DNA of 64,000 nucleotides, taken from positions 1,488,001 to 1,552,000 of the forward strand of contig NZ_BMCS01000001.1 in NCBI RefSeq assembly GCF_014635305.1, given 5' to 3'. A model generated the notes under the pieces. It worked only from the letters and a program-made list of their open reading frames with translations, ran no database searches and was not told the DNA's origin. This document shows positions 42,789-51,056 of the stretch, in pieces. Position 1 is the stretch's first letter. Each line of letters starts with the position of its first letter. Origin of the DNA: Williamsia phyllosphaerae. GTDB lineage: Bacteria; Actinomycetota; Actinomycetes; Mycobacteriales; Mycobacteriaceae. Made by a program: the position numbers and the translations under genes.

Positions 42789-43679
42789 TCAAACGTTCCC
42801 ACTGGGCAGGACGCGGTCAGCCCTGTCTCGTCCGATGTTGCGCAGCGTCATCTGGCGGGTCTGGGGATCGTATGCGCGGAACGGGAGCCAGGCGAGAAGG
42901 TAGAAGAGGTACTGCGCCGGCAGTACGAAGCACGCGGCGAGAACCGCGTTGCGTAGGTCGCCATGGGCGCGATAGGTTCGCTGGTCTCGTAGGCAGTATC
43001 GCCAGAAGGTGCGCGGCGAACACAGGTACCGTCGCCCGGAAATACCCGCGTCGGCGTTCGGTATCAGAGCAATTCGGTAGCCGGCCGCTCGAATCGTCAA
43101 GGTCAGGTCGAGGTCCTCGAAGATGTCGGTACGGTGCGACCGTGACGATCTGACCGAGGTCCACGCAGACTGTGTTATCGCCATGTTGGACCCGAACAAC
43201 CTAGGGATTGCGGCAGTGTCGGGGTTGTTCGAGGCCAGTCGAGTCGATGTCACAGCGGTACGTTGCTGTTGGCGGCGCCGGAAGCGACCTTGGAATGGCA
43301 GGTCGTAGCAGTAGCACAGGCCCGATCCGGCCTGGAACCGGTCACTGTGTGTGGCGAAAAACTGTCGGACCGACTGCGACCATGCGTCGGGGACGTGCGT
43401 GTCGGCGTCGATGCGCGCGAGAACCTCACCTCGCGCGGAGTCGAACCCCAGAGACCGGGCGTTGATCACACCTTGCTCCGGGGCACGGATCAGTCGAATC
43501 ACGGCAGTCTCGCCCGTCATACGGAGCACGATGTCGGTGGTGTTGTCGGTGGAGTTGTTGTCGACGACGATGATCTCGTCGACCGGTTCTTGTTGCGACA
43601 ACAGAGCACGGAGACAGTCTTCAATGCAGTCTTGCTCGTTGTATGTCGGGATGATGACCGACAACGAAGGGGTGAGCAC
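42789..43679 (-). CDS. Family 2 glycosyltransferase
   Basis: 296-residue GT-A fold transferase. The N-terminal donor domain begins LSVIIPTYNEQDCIEDCLRA. The metal-binding DxD is ARIDADTHVP, with a later acidic motif FEDLDLTLTIRAAGY. One or two hydrophobic segments near the C-terminus (LAACFVLPAQYLFYLLAWL) tether it to the membrane. Donor and acceptor unknown. It belongs to an AT-richer patch with a small unknown protein and a PaaK-like enzyme on the same strand. Confidence 0.88.
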   Translation of the reverse strand: MLTPSLSVIIPTYNEQDCIEDCLRALLSQQEPVDEIIVVDNNSTDNTTDIVLRMTGETAVIRLIRAPEQGVINARSLGFDSARGEVLARIDADTHVPDAWSQSVRQFFATHSDRFQAGSGLCYCYDLPFQGRFRRRQQQRTAVTSTRLASNNPDTAAIPRLFGSNMAITQSAWTSVRSSRSHRTDIFEDLDLTLTIRAAGYRIALIPNADAGISGRRYLCSPRTFWRYCLRDQRTYRAHGDLRNAVLAACFVLPAQYLFYLLAWLPFRAYDPQTRQMTLRNIGRDRADRVLPSGNV

Positions 43680-43774
43680 TGACTAAACAGACCACATACC
43701 CGCGGAATCCTCAACGGCAGCGGCGAGCAAGCGTGATCCGCTGGGTCCGCCACGACCGGGTGCAGGACGCACGA

Positions 43775-44212
43775 TTAGGTGAGGCGAGACGCCCGCGGAT
43801 CGATCAGCTTCGATCGGTCGAGACCGGCCACCAGTAGATCGATCCGAGCAGCCACCGCGCGGTCGGTGAGTGTGGTGCCCGCTTCGCCGGTTCGAGCATC
43901 GTTACAAAGAGTTTGCTGAGGGGCCAGCAAGTCGTCGAAGGCGACGAGGAGACCCGAGGCCGCGTGGGGTACGTCCCCCCAACCCGACGACACACAGTGC
44001 ATGAGCCAGTCGAGGACTGCGGATGAGGATGTGCAACCCAGCAGCGGTACGGCGTAGCGCTCATCTCTGGTCCGCAGGACCAACTCGTAGGAGGACGGGT
44101 CTAGCCTCCACGGTCCCCACCGCCGCGCGTCGTCGGCAATGAACATGAATGGCGTAAAAATTTCAGTGGGCATGGGCATCCTCGGAATCGGTCCGTGAGA
44201 CTGAATGGTCAT
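43775..44212 (-). CDS. Hypothetical protein coupled to the PaaK-like gene
   Basis: 145 residues with no signal peptide or clear membrane helix. Notable segments are FTPFMFIADDARRWGPWRLD near the N-terminus and LLVAGLDRSKLIDPRASRL at the end. I do not recognise the family. ATG 44212 overlaps the stop of the adenylating-enzyme gene by four bases (ATGA); a further ATG six bases upstream is possible. The tight coupling suggests a stoichiometric partner. Higher A/T at third codon positions than in flanking core genes. Confidence 0.65.
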   Translation of the reverse strand: MTIQSHGPIPRMPMPTEIFTPFMFIADDARRWGPWRLDPSSYELVLRTRDERYAVPLLGCTSSSAVLDWLMHCVSSGWGDVPHAASGLLVAFDDLLAPQQTLCNDARTGEAGTTLTDRAVAARIDLLVAGLDRSKLIDPRASRLT

Positions 44213-45636
44213 TCGCATTGCTGTGAAACAGCTCTCGACTCCGTCCGCCGGGTATCGACTACGCGTACGAATTTTCCCCCCTGAGACCTCTGAGGGAGTT
44301 CGTCGGATATCTCGACGACGACGTGCGACAGACCGGAGTCTGCGAGCAGCTGGTCCAAACGGTGGCGCGCCTCTCTGCCTGAGGCCGCGCGGTCGGTCCC
44401 GGGTCGGATTGAGAACCTGACGGTGAGATGGTCGTCACCGTCGCGAACGATTTGAGACTGGGCGAACCCGTCGACGGCATCGAGCACCACCGACACGACC
44501 GTGGGCGAAATTCCGTGGCGTCTACCGGCGACATCGAAGTGCACAATCTCGCCAGAACGTCCGAGGACGTCGAACGCAGGCAGAGGGTTTCCGCATTCAC
44601 ATCGGTCCGGACGCATGAGAACGGAGTCGCCCAGGTCGTAGCGGATGATCGGTTGGACCCGGCGAAACAGGTTGGTGAGCAGAACCGAGTGCGACGGGTG
44701 TCCGCGCGGCGTCGGTTCTCCGGTCATCTCGATGGGCTCGAGGATCACCCAATCCGCGTTCAGGTGTTGCCATCCGAGATCGCACCGGGTCGCGATGAAC
44801 ATGCATTCATTGGCGACGTAGCGGTCGATGACCACAGCGCGTGGCCACGCGTGCCGAATGGTCTGCAGCGCAGTCGGGGTCATGGTCTCGGAGAACGGCA
44901 GCAAGACCGCGGGATCAATACGGAGGTTGCCTTCCAACTGCTCCTGCGCAAGCAGCACCAGCACCGACGAGTACGAGCTCACACTCGCGGGATCCATGGC
45001 CGTCAGCTGGGCGGAGAGGCTCGGGACCGACTCCAGAACAGAGAAGAATCGGACGCGGCGATCCGGTTTTGCGTTGTCTCGACTGTTGTAGAAAGCGGCA
45101 CCCATGTGGTGGCCCTCGAGTTTCAAGATGGCCGCGGTTCGACCGCGCTTGCGCGTGAACTGGGCGGCCGCGCGAGGCCCGAAGGCAGATAGCCGGGATC
45201 CGAGCGCGCGCAACACCTCTAGCGCGGAGTCCTCGGTGACGAAGCAGCCTCGTATTCCACTTGTTCCCGACGACTCGCTGTAGAGGTAGTTACCCAGGAA
45301 ACGACGGCCGACGTTGGCGTCATCATTCGCGAACTCGTCGACCGCGCGCGTGGTGATCCTGCGGTCAGACGCCCACCGGTCGAACTGATCCATCAACATT
45401 GCCTTGCCGGTCACCGGCAGATCGTGGAGGCCGGCCGAGTCCATGGCAATGCCCTGGTACAGGTCGGCGAAAAGCGGTGACGTCGCGCCAACGTGACGCA
45501 CCAGCGAAATCAGACGGCGGTCGGCCCTCGACCGACAGTGCTGCTCGTTGCGCGCCGCCCGCCGAGCGTCACGCTTCAGCCACCTCAGCCCTCTGTCGAT
45601 ATCGGCCGGGCCCTCCGACTCGTTTTGCCCTCGCAT
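44209..45636 (-). CDS. PaaK/CapK-like adenylate-forming enzyme
   Basis: 475 residues, similar in layout to phenylacetate-CoA ligase and CapK proteins that activate carboxylates as adenylates. The AMP-binding loop is YSESSGTSGIRG. Later motifs are QPIIRYDLGDSVLM and the Cys-rich RCECGNPLPAFDVLGRSGEI expected in this branch. The substrate is not predictable and CoA transfer is not proven. ATG 45636 is chosen by length; its ribosome binding site is weak. It is divergent from a WS/DGAT gene and co-oriented with the unknown protein and GT2. Confidence 0.78.
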   Translation of the reverse strand: MRGQNESEGPADIDRGLRWLKRDARRAARNEQHCRSRADRRLISLVRHVGATSPLFADLYQGIAMDSAGLHDLPVTGKAMLMDQFDRWASDRRITTRAVDEFANDDANVGRRFLGNYLYSESSGTSGIRGCFVTEDSALEVLRALGSRLSAFGPRAAAQFTRKRGRTAAILKLEGHHMGAAFYNSRDNAKPDRRVRFFSVLESVPSLSAQLTAMDPASVSSYSSVLVLLAQEQLEGNLRIDPAVLLPFSETMTPTALQTIRHAWPRAVVIDRYVANECMFIATRCDLGWQHLNADWVILEPIEMTGEPTPRGHPSHSVLLTNLFRRVQPIIRYDLGDSVLMRPDRCECGNPLPAFDVLGRSGEIVHFDVAGRRHGISPTVVSVVLDAVDGFAQSQIVRDGDDHLTVRFSIRPGTDRAASGREARHRLDQLLADSGLSHVVVEISDELPQRSQGGKFVRVVDTRRTESRAVSQQCE

Positions 45637-45879
45637 GTCCACAGCATTGCAGGGTTTGATGTCACAACTGTTGCTATCGCGAGTTGGCGGCATTTTTGGC
45701 GTCGATACTGGTGGGCGCCCGGTCAACATGATGTGGCAAGGTAATCAAAAGCGGCGAAGCGGACACCCAGAGTGTGCTCGTATCCACGTCGATGACACCG
45801 ATGCTGCGCTATGGTTCGGCCGTCAGGTTGTTTTGAACCGTTCGGGGCCGGTTCTCTGCGGGCGGGATTGGACCGTGTC

Positions 45880-47376
45880 ATGAGACAGCTATCAGCTCGC
45901 GATGCCGCGTATCTGTACCTCGATGATGGGCACACCTCTGCCACAGTGTTGTCGTGCTGGGTGCTGTCCACCGCCGACGGCAGCCCCAGCACCATCGAGC
46001 CGAACGACATCGTCGAACGACTGACCGATTTGGTCAACGCTGACGCCTTGTTCGCCAGCCGCTTACGTCGTCTGCCGCTCGATATAGGACTGCCCTACTG
46101 GCAGTACGACCCGACCTTTCGCGTAGCGGAGCATCTCGACATACACCGCAACGCCACCACGTGGACCGAAGCCCAAGATCTGCTCGCGCACATCGCGGGC
46201 GACCCGCTGGACCTGACTCGGCCGTTGTGGAAAGCGCACATCATCACCGATGTCAGACACATGCCGGACTGCCCCGGGGTCGCGACCATCGTGGCGATCA
46301 TGTTCCACCACGCCGCGTTCGACGGCGTCACCTGGGCTCGGCTCACCCGCGCAATCCTCGCTGATCATTCCCACCTCGTGGAGGAACCAGCGAATCCCGC
46401 GCGGTCAGAATCGTCCTTCCCAACCACACCACGACTTGTCGCGTTAGAGATCCTCCGACTACCCCGCAATGTGTTTCGATTTGCGGCGGCGCTGATCGGG
46501 TTGGTCGGAAAGCCCCAACACACCTCTTCATCAGGGCAGGACCCAAACCCAACCGAGACAACCGGAGCGCCCGCGTCATGGCCGGCTACCCGTTTCAATT
46601 CCGCCGTGCGCGGTGCCCGCCGCGTCGACTACTGCATCCTGAATTTGACTGACGTCAAGATGATCAAGACGATCGCTGACGGCGCAACCGTCAACGACGT
46701 CATGATCTCGATAGTCGGGCGCGCCCTCCACCTGTATCTGGAGAAGTGTGGTGAACCTCCCCAGCGCTCCCTGTCTGCATTGGTCCCCATGTCGACCCGG
46801 ACCGGTGACGGAGGAACGGCAAACCAGTTCGTGCCGTTGGTTGTTGACATGCACAGCGCCGAGGCGGATGTTGCGACGCGCCTCGCGGCGATCGTGGGGT
46901 CGTCGACCGCCGCCAAATCATCGATCCGCTCGGCGTCGCAGAAGCCTGGGTTGGTGCAGGCCGTTCCCGCGCCGCTGCTGCGGCTCATCGGCTCGGTCAG
47001 CCGGGCGATGTCGGCGCGGACCAGTTCGCCGACAACCGCCTTCGCGAACACTGTGATCGCCAACGTCCACACGAAAACCCCGATCGAGACCATGTTCGGC
47101 CGTACGATTTGCGCGGCATTCGGCATTCAGACACTGGGACCACCGTCAACGCTGGCGCACTCCATCAGCTCCATCGACGGTCACCTCGCCATATCGGTCA
47201 CAGTGGACGGCGCGGTGATGCCAGATACTGCAGAGTACGTGCGCTTGATCCGCATCTCGTTCGATGAACACCTCATTGGTGCGCGGCGCACCGTCAGCGC
47301 ACCCCACGATCCGGAACACCACCTGTCCAGGGCGGTACATGGTGAGCACCAGATCGCGGGACCGGAGGACGCATGA
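45880..47376 (+). CDS. WS/DGAT-family acyltransferase
   Basis: 498-residue wax ester synthase/diacylglycerol acyltransferase-like enzyme. The PLDxxRPLW-like segment PLDLTRPLW (109-117) and the intact active-site motif HHAAFDG (143-149) are present, and the C-terminal DUF1298 region has FANTVIANVHTKTPIETMFG. It would esterify an acyl-CoA to an alcohol, diacylglycerol or another hydroxyl acceptor at the membrane. ATG 45880 begins the family-typical RQLSARDAAYLYL. Its stop overlaps a 51-codon gene. Divergent from the PaaK-like gene across 243 bases. Confidence 0.85.
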   Translation: MRQLSARDAAYLYLDDGHTSATVLSCWVLSTADGSPSTIEPNDIVERLTDLVNADALFASRLRRLPLDIGLPYWQYDPTFRVAEHLDIHRNATTWTEAQDLLAHIAGDPLDLTRPLWKAHIITDVRHMPDCPGVATIVAIMFHHAAFDGVTWARLTRAILADHSHLVEEPANPARSESSFPTTPRLVALEILRLPRNVFRFAAALIGLVGKPQHTSSSGQDPNPTETTGAPASWPATRFNSAVRGARRVDYCILNLTDVKMIKTIADGATVNDVMISIVGRALHLYLEKCGEPPQRSLSALVPMSTRTGDGGTANQFVPLVVDMHSAEADVATRLAAIVGSSTAAKSSIRSASQKPGLVQAVPAPLLRLIGSVSRAMSARTSSPTTAFANTVIANVHTKTPIETMFGRTICAAFGIQTLGPPSTLAHSISSIDGHLAISVTVDGAVMPDTAEYVRLIRISFDEHLIGARRTVSAPHDPEHHLSRAVHGEHQIAGPEDA

Positions 47377-47528
47377 CCGCAATGACTCACAGAAAGTGGG
47401 TACCGATATGTCTTCTTGCGTCGACGACGGTCGCCATCGCCGGGATCTGGCGGCTTTGCAAAGTCCTTTCTGACACCCTCGACCGAACCCCGATGCACCC
47501 GCCGAGGGTTCTTCCACTTCGACGTTAG
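47373..47528 (+). CDS. Small membrane protein coupled to the WS/DGAT gene
   Basis: 51 codons from ATG 47373, whose ATGA overlaps the acyltransferase stop, to TAG at 47526-47528. One hydrophobic helix (residues about 9-27, WVPICLLASTTVAIAGIW) is flanked by HRK on one side and RLCK on the other, giving a single-pass topology. The tail is basic (RVLPLRR). No family recognised. The overlap and helix argue for a real peptide, perhaps an anchor or regulator of the acyltransferase. Confidence 0.5.
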   Translation: MTAMTHRKWVPICLLASTTVAIAGIWRLCKVLSDTLDRTPMHPPRVLPLRR

Positions 47529-47874
47529 CTGTTGAATCGAATTGTGCGAACCAAGAATTGGTTCACGCAGTCATGAGGCGACTGCAGCCGGTGTGCCGCT
47601 GCGTTGGCTGGCGCATCAGATTCATGAGGGCTCGTCGAGCGGGCCCCGGCGGCGACACATCCGCGTGCTGACAGCGGGGGTCGGGCTGGCGCTGCGCCGC
47701 GCCACCGGCGACGACGACCTCGATGCCCTTGCCCGGCCGGCCCCTCGATCCCCGCGATGACAGGTTTGACGGCGGCGAGCCACCCTGGTCGCCGAGGTTC
47801 CCGCGTCTTCCGATACCAATGACTCGGGGCGCGGCCGCGCTCGGAAGTGATGTGGAATCGAGGACCCGGAGACG
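47529..47874. other. Gene-free interval between the accessory patch and the MaoC gene
   Basis: 346 bases without a reading frame I can support. Short frames on both strands are Arg/Ser-rich and lack ribosome binding sites. Composition changes from moderate GC at the left to very high GC from about 47640, which may mark the junction between the accessory patch and core DNA. An inverted repeat CCAAGAATTGG is present near 47551. Confidence 0.5.
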
Positions 47875-48312
47875 ATGTCAGAGCTTCTGTACGCCGAGGA
47901 CCTGGTGGTCCGGTCTGAATGGGACCTGGGCAGTTGCGTCGTCACCGAGGCCGAGATCATCGAGTTCGCGCGGCAGTGGGACCCGCAGGGCTTCCACGTC
48001 GACCCCGACATCGCCGCCGCCGGCTATTTCGGCGGCATCATCGCCAGCGGCATCCACACCATGGCCATGTTCCAACGACTCGCGGTGCCCGCAGTGTTCG
48101 ACCGATGGGCCACGATCGCCGGTCGGGGCATGCGCGACGTCCGACTGCTGCGCCCCGTCCGCCCGGGCACCACGTTGACCGGCACGATGATCGTGGACGT
48201 CGTCGACCTGCACCGCCCCGACCGCGCCCGCGTCGAGATGACCGGACGCCTGGTCGAAGCCGGCGGGACCGTGCTCGAGATGACGATGGAGATCTCCGCG
48301 CGCCGACGCTGA
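47875..48312 (+). CDS. MaoC-like (R)-hydratase domain protein
   Basis: 145-residue hot-dog-fold protein of the MaoC dehydratase family, which hydrates enoyl thioesters. The hydratase-2 motif region is FARQWDPQGFHVDPDIAAAGYFGGIIASGIHT (about 31-62), with the Asp and His of the catalytic dyad present. A second conserved stretch MRDVRLLRPVRPGTTLTG follows. ATG 47875 gives a full-length single-domain protein. Role likely in fatty-acid or polyketide-like metabolism. Confidence 0.85.
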   Translation: MSELLYAEDLVVRSEWDLGSCVVTEAEIIEFARQWDPQGFHVDPDIAAAGYFGGIIASGIHTMAMFQRLAVPAVFDRWATIAGRGMRDVRLLRPVRPGTTLTGTMIVDVVDLHRPDRARVEMTGRLVEAGGTVLEMTMEISARRR

Positions 48313-48333
48313 TCGCGGCGTCGACAATGTGAC

Positions 48334-49446
48334 TCAGCGCAGCGTGCGTGCGAACAGGGCCTCGAGCTCGGTGAAGCTGCGTTCGGCCCCGGCCTCCTGG
48401 TACATCGAGGTGTCGGCCATCGAGTAGCCATGCGGCGCATCCGGATACACCTCGTTCTTCGCGGTCAGACCGGCAGCGTCCAGGGCGGCGCCCAGCGTCT
48501 GCACCGCCTCGGGCGGCATCGAGCCGTCGTTGTCGGCGTGGCCGTAGACGAACTCGGCGCGCGCGGTGGCGACGGACAGATGCGGGCTGTCGGGCTGGTC
48601 GGTGACCAGGCCTCCGCCGTGGAATCCGGCCGCCGCGACGACGTTGTCGGGGAAGGTTCCCGCATAGCGCGTCACCAACCGCGCACCCATGCAGTAGCCG
48701 ACGGTCCCGACGCGGTCGCCGACGACGGCTTCCAGCCCGAGCAGCGTCTGGTGGTAGACGGCGGTGTCGGCGGTCGACTTGTCCGTCGTGAGGTTGCCCA
48801 TCCGAGGTCCGATTCCCTCGAAGAAACTCTCCCGCTCACCGGGTTGCCGCAGATCGCCCTTCGGCATCAGTTCCTCGGCGGTGCCGTCGCGGTAGAACAG
48901 GTTGGGCGTGAGCACGACATATCCCCAGGATGCGATGCGCTCGGCCATGGTGATCAGCTCCGGCCGGAGACCGATGGCGTCCATGAACAGCAGCACACCG
49001 GGTCCCGAACCTGCAGGGGGAGTGGCGACGTGGGCTTCGACGGTTCCGCCGGGGGCATCAAAGGTGATGAGATCCATCACCTCAGCGTACGGATCGTTGA
49101 CCACCGGCTGATCCTTCGTGAGGTGCAGCAGCCAATCGCGACCGGTGTTGATCAGGGCATAACGGACGACACCCCGCTCGCCGTGCAGCTCGAACACCAT
49201 CCGTCGATCGGTGCTGTCGATGAGGTCCCACCAACCGTGGTCGGCAATGCTCTTGTGCTCGTCGGTGTAGCCGGCGTGGTCCATGTCGTGATCTCCGACC
49301 GCGACGGCGAGCCGATCGTGGCGCACGTCCGTCGGCATCCCCTTCGGTACCGCCCACGACCGGAGGACGCCGTCCTGTTCAAGCCGCAGGTCGAAATGCG
49401 GAGTCGGCTTCCGGTGGTCGTGAAGAACGAATACGGGGTTCACCAT
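48334..49446 (-). CDS. LigD-type 3'-phosphoesterase domain fused to a dienelactone hydrolase
   Basis: 370 residues in one uninterrupted frame. Residues 1-112 match the LigD phosphoesterase domain: HDHRKPTPHFDLRLE keeps the metal/catalytic set H11, H17, D19, R21, then SWAVPKGMP, then H53 in VGDHDMDH (the usual Tyr four residues later is His57). The canonical EGEYG region is shortened. Residues 125-370 are an alpha/beta hydrolase of the dienelactone hydrolase family with nucleophile C252 (GYCMGAR), D305 (GHADND) and H339 (DAPHGY). ATG 49446 shares its A with the stop of the MFS gene upstream. Whether both domains are active is unknown. Confidence 0.85.
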   Translation of the reverse strand: MVNPVFVLHDHRKPTPHFDLRLEQDGVLRSWAVPKGMPTDVRHDRLAVAVGDHDMDHAGYTDEHKSIADHGWWDLIDSTDRRMVFELHGERGVVRYALINTGRDWLLHLTKDQPVVNDPYAEVMDLITFDAPGGTVEAHVATPPAGSGPGVLLFMDAIGLRPELITMAERIASWGYVVLTPNLFYRDGTAEELMPKGDLRQPGERESFFEGIGPRMGNLTTDKSTADTAVYHQTLLGLEAVVGDRVGTVGYCMGARLVTRYAGTFPDNVVAAAGFHGGGLVTDQPDSPHLSVATARAEFVYGHADNDGSMPPEAVQTLGAALDAAGLTAKNEVYPDAPHGYSMADTSMYQEAGAERSFTELEALFARTLR

Positions 49447-51056
49447 CACCTTTCTTCGGTCGCTCGAGGCGCTGGGCGCAGCGCGAAGAACCGATTCTCC
49501 TCGGTTCGTCCGTCGACGGTCAGGGCCACCGCCGCGGTGATCGACTCGTGGTCGTAGCCAGTCCATCGTTCGGTGTGCTGACGGCGGTATTCCGACCACG
49601 ACCCGATGATGAACTGCTCGACGACGAGCTCGGTGTCGTCGCCGCTGCGATACAGACGCCAGCAACTACCGCCGGTCCGGCGTCGTCCACGCGCGACGCG
49701 CGACATCGCCCGCGTGAAGTCGTCGAGAGAGTCCGGTCGGACGCGATACCGCACCGTCACCAACACCGGTCCGTCGTCGGGTTGGGGCTCGAAGACGAGG
49801 GTGGGCACCGGCCACGTCATCGCCACCTCGCGATCCAACTTGCCGGTGCTCTCGCGTAACGGGATGTGTCGGACGCTCAGCGCGACCACCCCGAGCACGG
49901 CGCCGGCGACCAGCAGCGCGGTCCGGTAGCCGACGGCGGTGGCGACCGCACCCCACACGTAGGACCCGACGGCCTGTGACCCCATGAAGACCAAGAGGTA
50001 GGCGCCCATCGCCCGGGCCCGCACCCAGGCGGGCAGCGACAGTTGGATCCCGGAGTTGACGGTGGTGAGCGCGGCGATCCACGCGGCGCCGGCGGCGAGC
50101 AGCGCCGGGATCGCCAACCACAGCGGAGCGAATCCGAGGGCCAGGGTGCCGACACCGAAAACGGCTGCACCACCGCCCAACACGATCGACGCCGACACCG
50201 AGCGGCGCAGGCGCGGGACCAGCACGACGCCGAGCAGTGCGCCGAGTCCGAGGACACCGAGGATGCCGCCGTAGCCGGCCGACCCCAGCCCGAGATGCCG
50301 CGACGACGCGACCGGCAGCAACGCCCAGAGCGCGGACGCCGGGAAGGCGAACATGGCCGCCCTCAGCATCAGTCGACGGATCGTCGGCGCGGCGAGGACG
50401 TACCGGACGCCGACCACGAGGGACGTGCCGATGCGTTCGCGCTCGATGACTCGGGTGTCCGGCGGGCGCCGCCAGATCGCCAGTGCCCACACCACCGCCA
50501 GATAGCTCACCGCGTTGAAGGCGAACACCGCGCCCGGTCCCGCGGCCGCGACGACCACACCGGCCAGTGCGGGACCCACCGCGCGAGCACCGTTGACGGT
50601 GACGCTGCCGAGCGCCGACGCCGACGGGATCTGTTCGCGTGGAACCAGTTCGGGTTGGATGGCCTGCCACGCCGGAGACGTCAACGCCGACCCGGCACCG
50701 AGCAGGAAGGTGGTGACCAGCAGCAATGACGCGGTGAGCAGGCCGGTCCACGCGAGCACGGCCATGACCGCTCCCACCACTCCCGAGTACACCGAGAGAG
50801 CGATGAGCATGCGGCGGCGGTCGAGGAGATCGGCCAGCACCCCGGCGAGCAGCGAGAACAGAATGGTCGGGGCGAGGCTCGCGGTCTGCACGAGTGCGAT
50901 GACGGTCGGGCTGCTGCCGCGTTCGACGAGGAACCACTGCGCCCCCACCGATTCCATCCACAGGCCGATGTTGGAGATCATCTGCGCCAGGAAGAGGTTG
51001 CGGTAGACCGTGTTGCGCAGCGGAGCCCATGCGGACCCCTCGGTCGTGGCGGTCAT
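49446..51056 (-). CDS. MFS exporter (MFS_3) with C-terminal ABM-like domain
   Basis: 536 residues. Residues 1-410 form a 12-helix major facilitator of the MFS_3/enterobactin-exporter type (starts LRNTVYRNLFLAQMISNIGLWME; loop LADLLDRRRML). Residues about 420-536 are a soluble ferredoxin-like domain related to antibiotic-biosynthesis monooxygenases (VLVTVRYRVRPDSLDDFTRAM), a known appendage in this family. Start and stop overlap the neighbours on both sides, so NmrA-like protein, exporter and the fused hydrolase are one operon. Confidence 0.88.
   Translation of the reverse strand: MTATTEGSAWAPLRNTVYRNLFLAQMISNIGLWMESVGAQWFLVERGSSPTVIALVQTASLAPTILFSLLAGVLADLLDRRRMLIALSVYSGVVGAVMAVLAWTGLLTASLLLVTTFLLGAGSALTSPAWQAIQPELVPREQIPSASALGSVTVNGARAVGPALAGVVVAAAGPGAVFAFNAVSYLAVVWALAIWRRPPDTRVIERERIGTSLVVGVRYVLAAPTIRRLMLRAAMFAFPASALWALLPVASSRHLGLGSAGYGGILGVLGLGALLGVVLVPRLRRSVSASIVLGGGAAVFGVGTLALGFAPLWLAIPALLAAGAAWIAALTTVNSGIQLSLPAWVRARAMGAYLLVFMGSQAVGSYVWGAVATAVGYRTALLVAGAVLGVVALSVRHIPLRESTGKLDREVAMTWPVPTLVFEPQPDDGPVLVTVRYRVRPDSLDDFTRAMSRVARGRRRTGGSCWRLYRSGDDTELVVEQFIIGSWSEYRRQHTERWTGYDHESITAAVALTVDGRTEENRFFALRPAPRATEER

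Noticed and set aside
47529-47874. Remnant transposase or small gene in the gene-free interval
   Set aside because: No transposase motif, terminal inverted repeats or ribosome binding site; short frames are Arg/Ser-rich on both strands.
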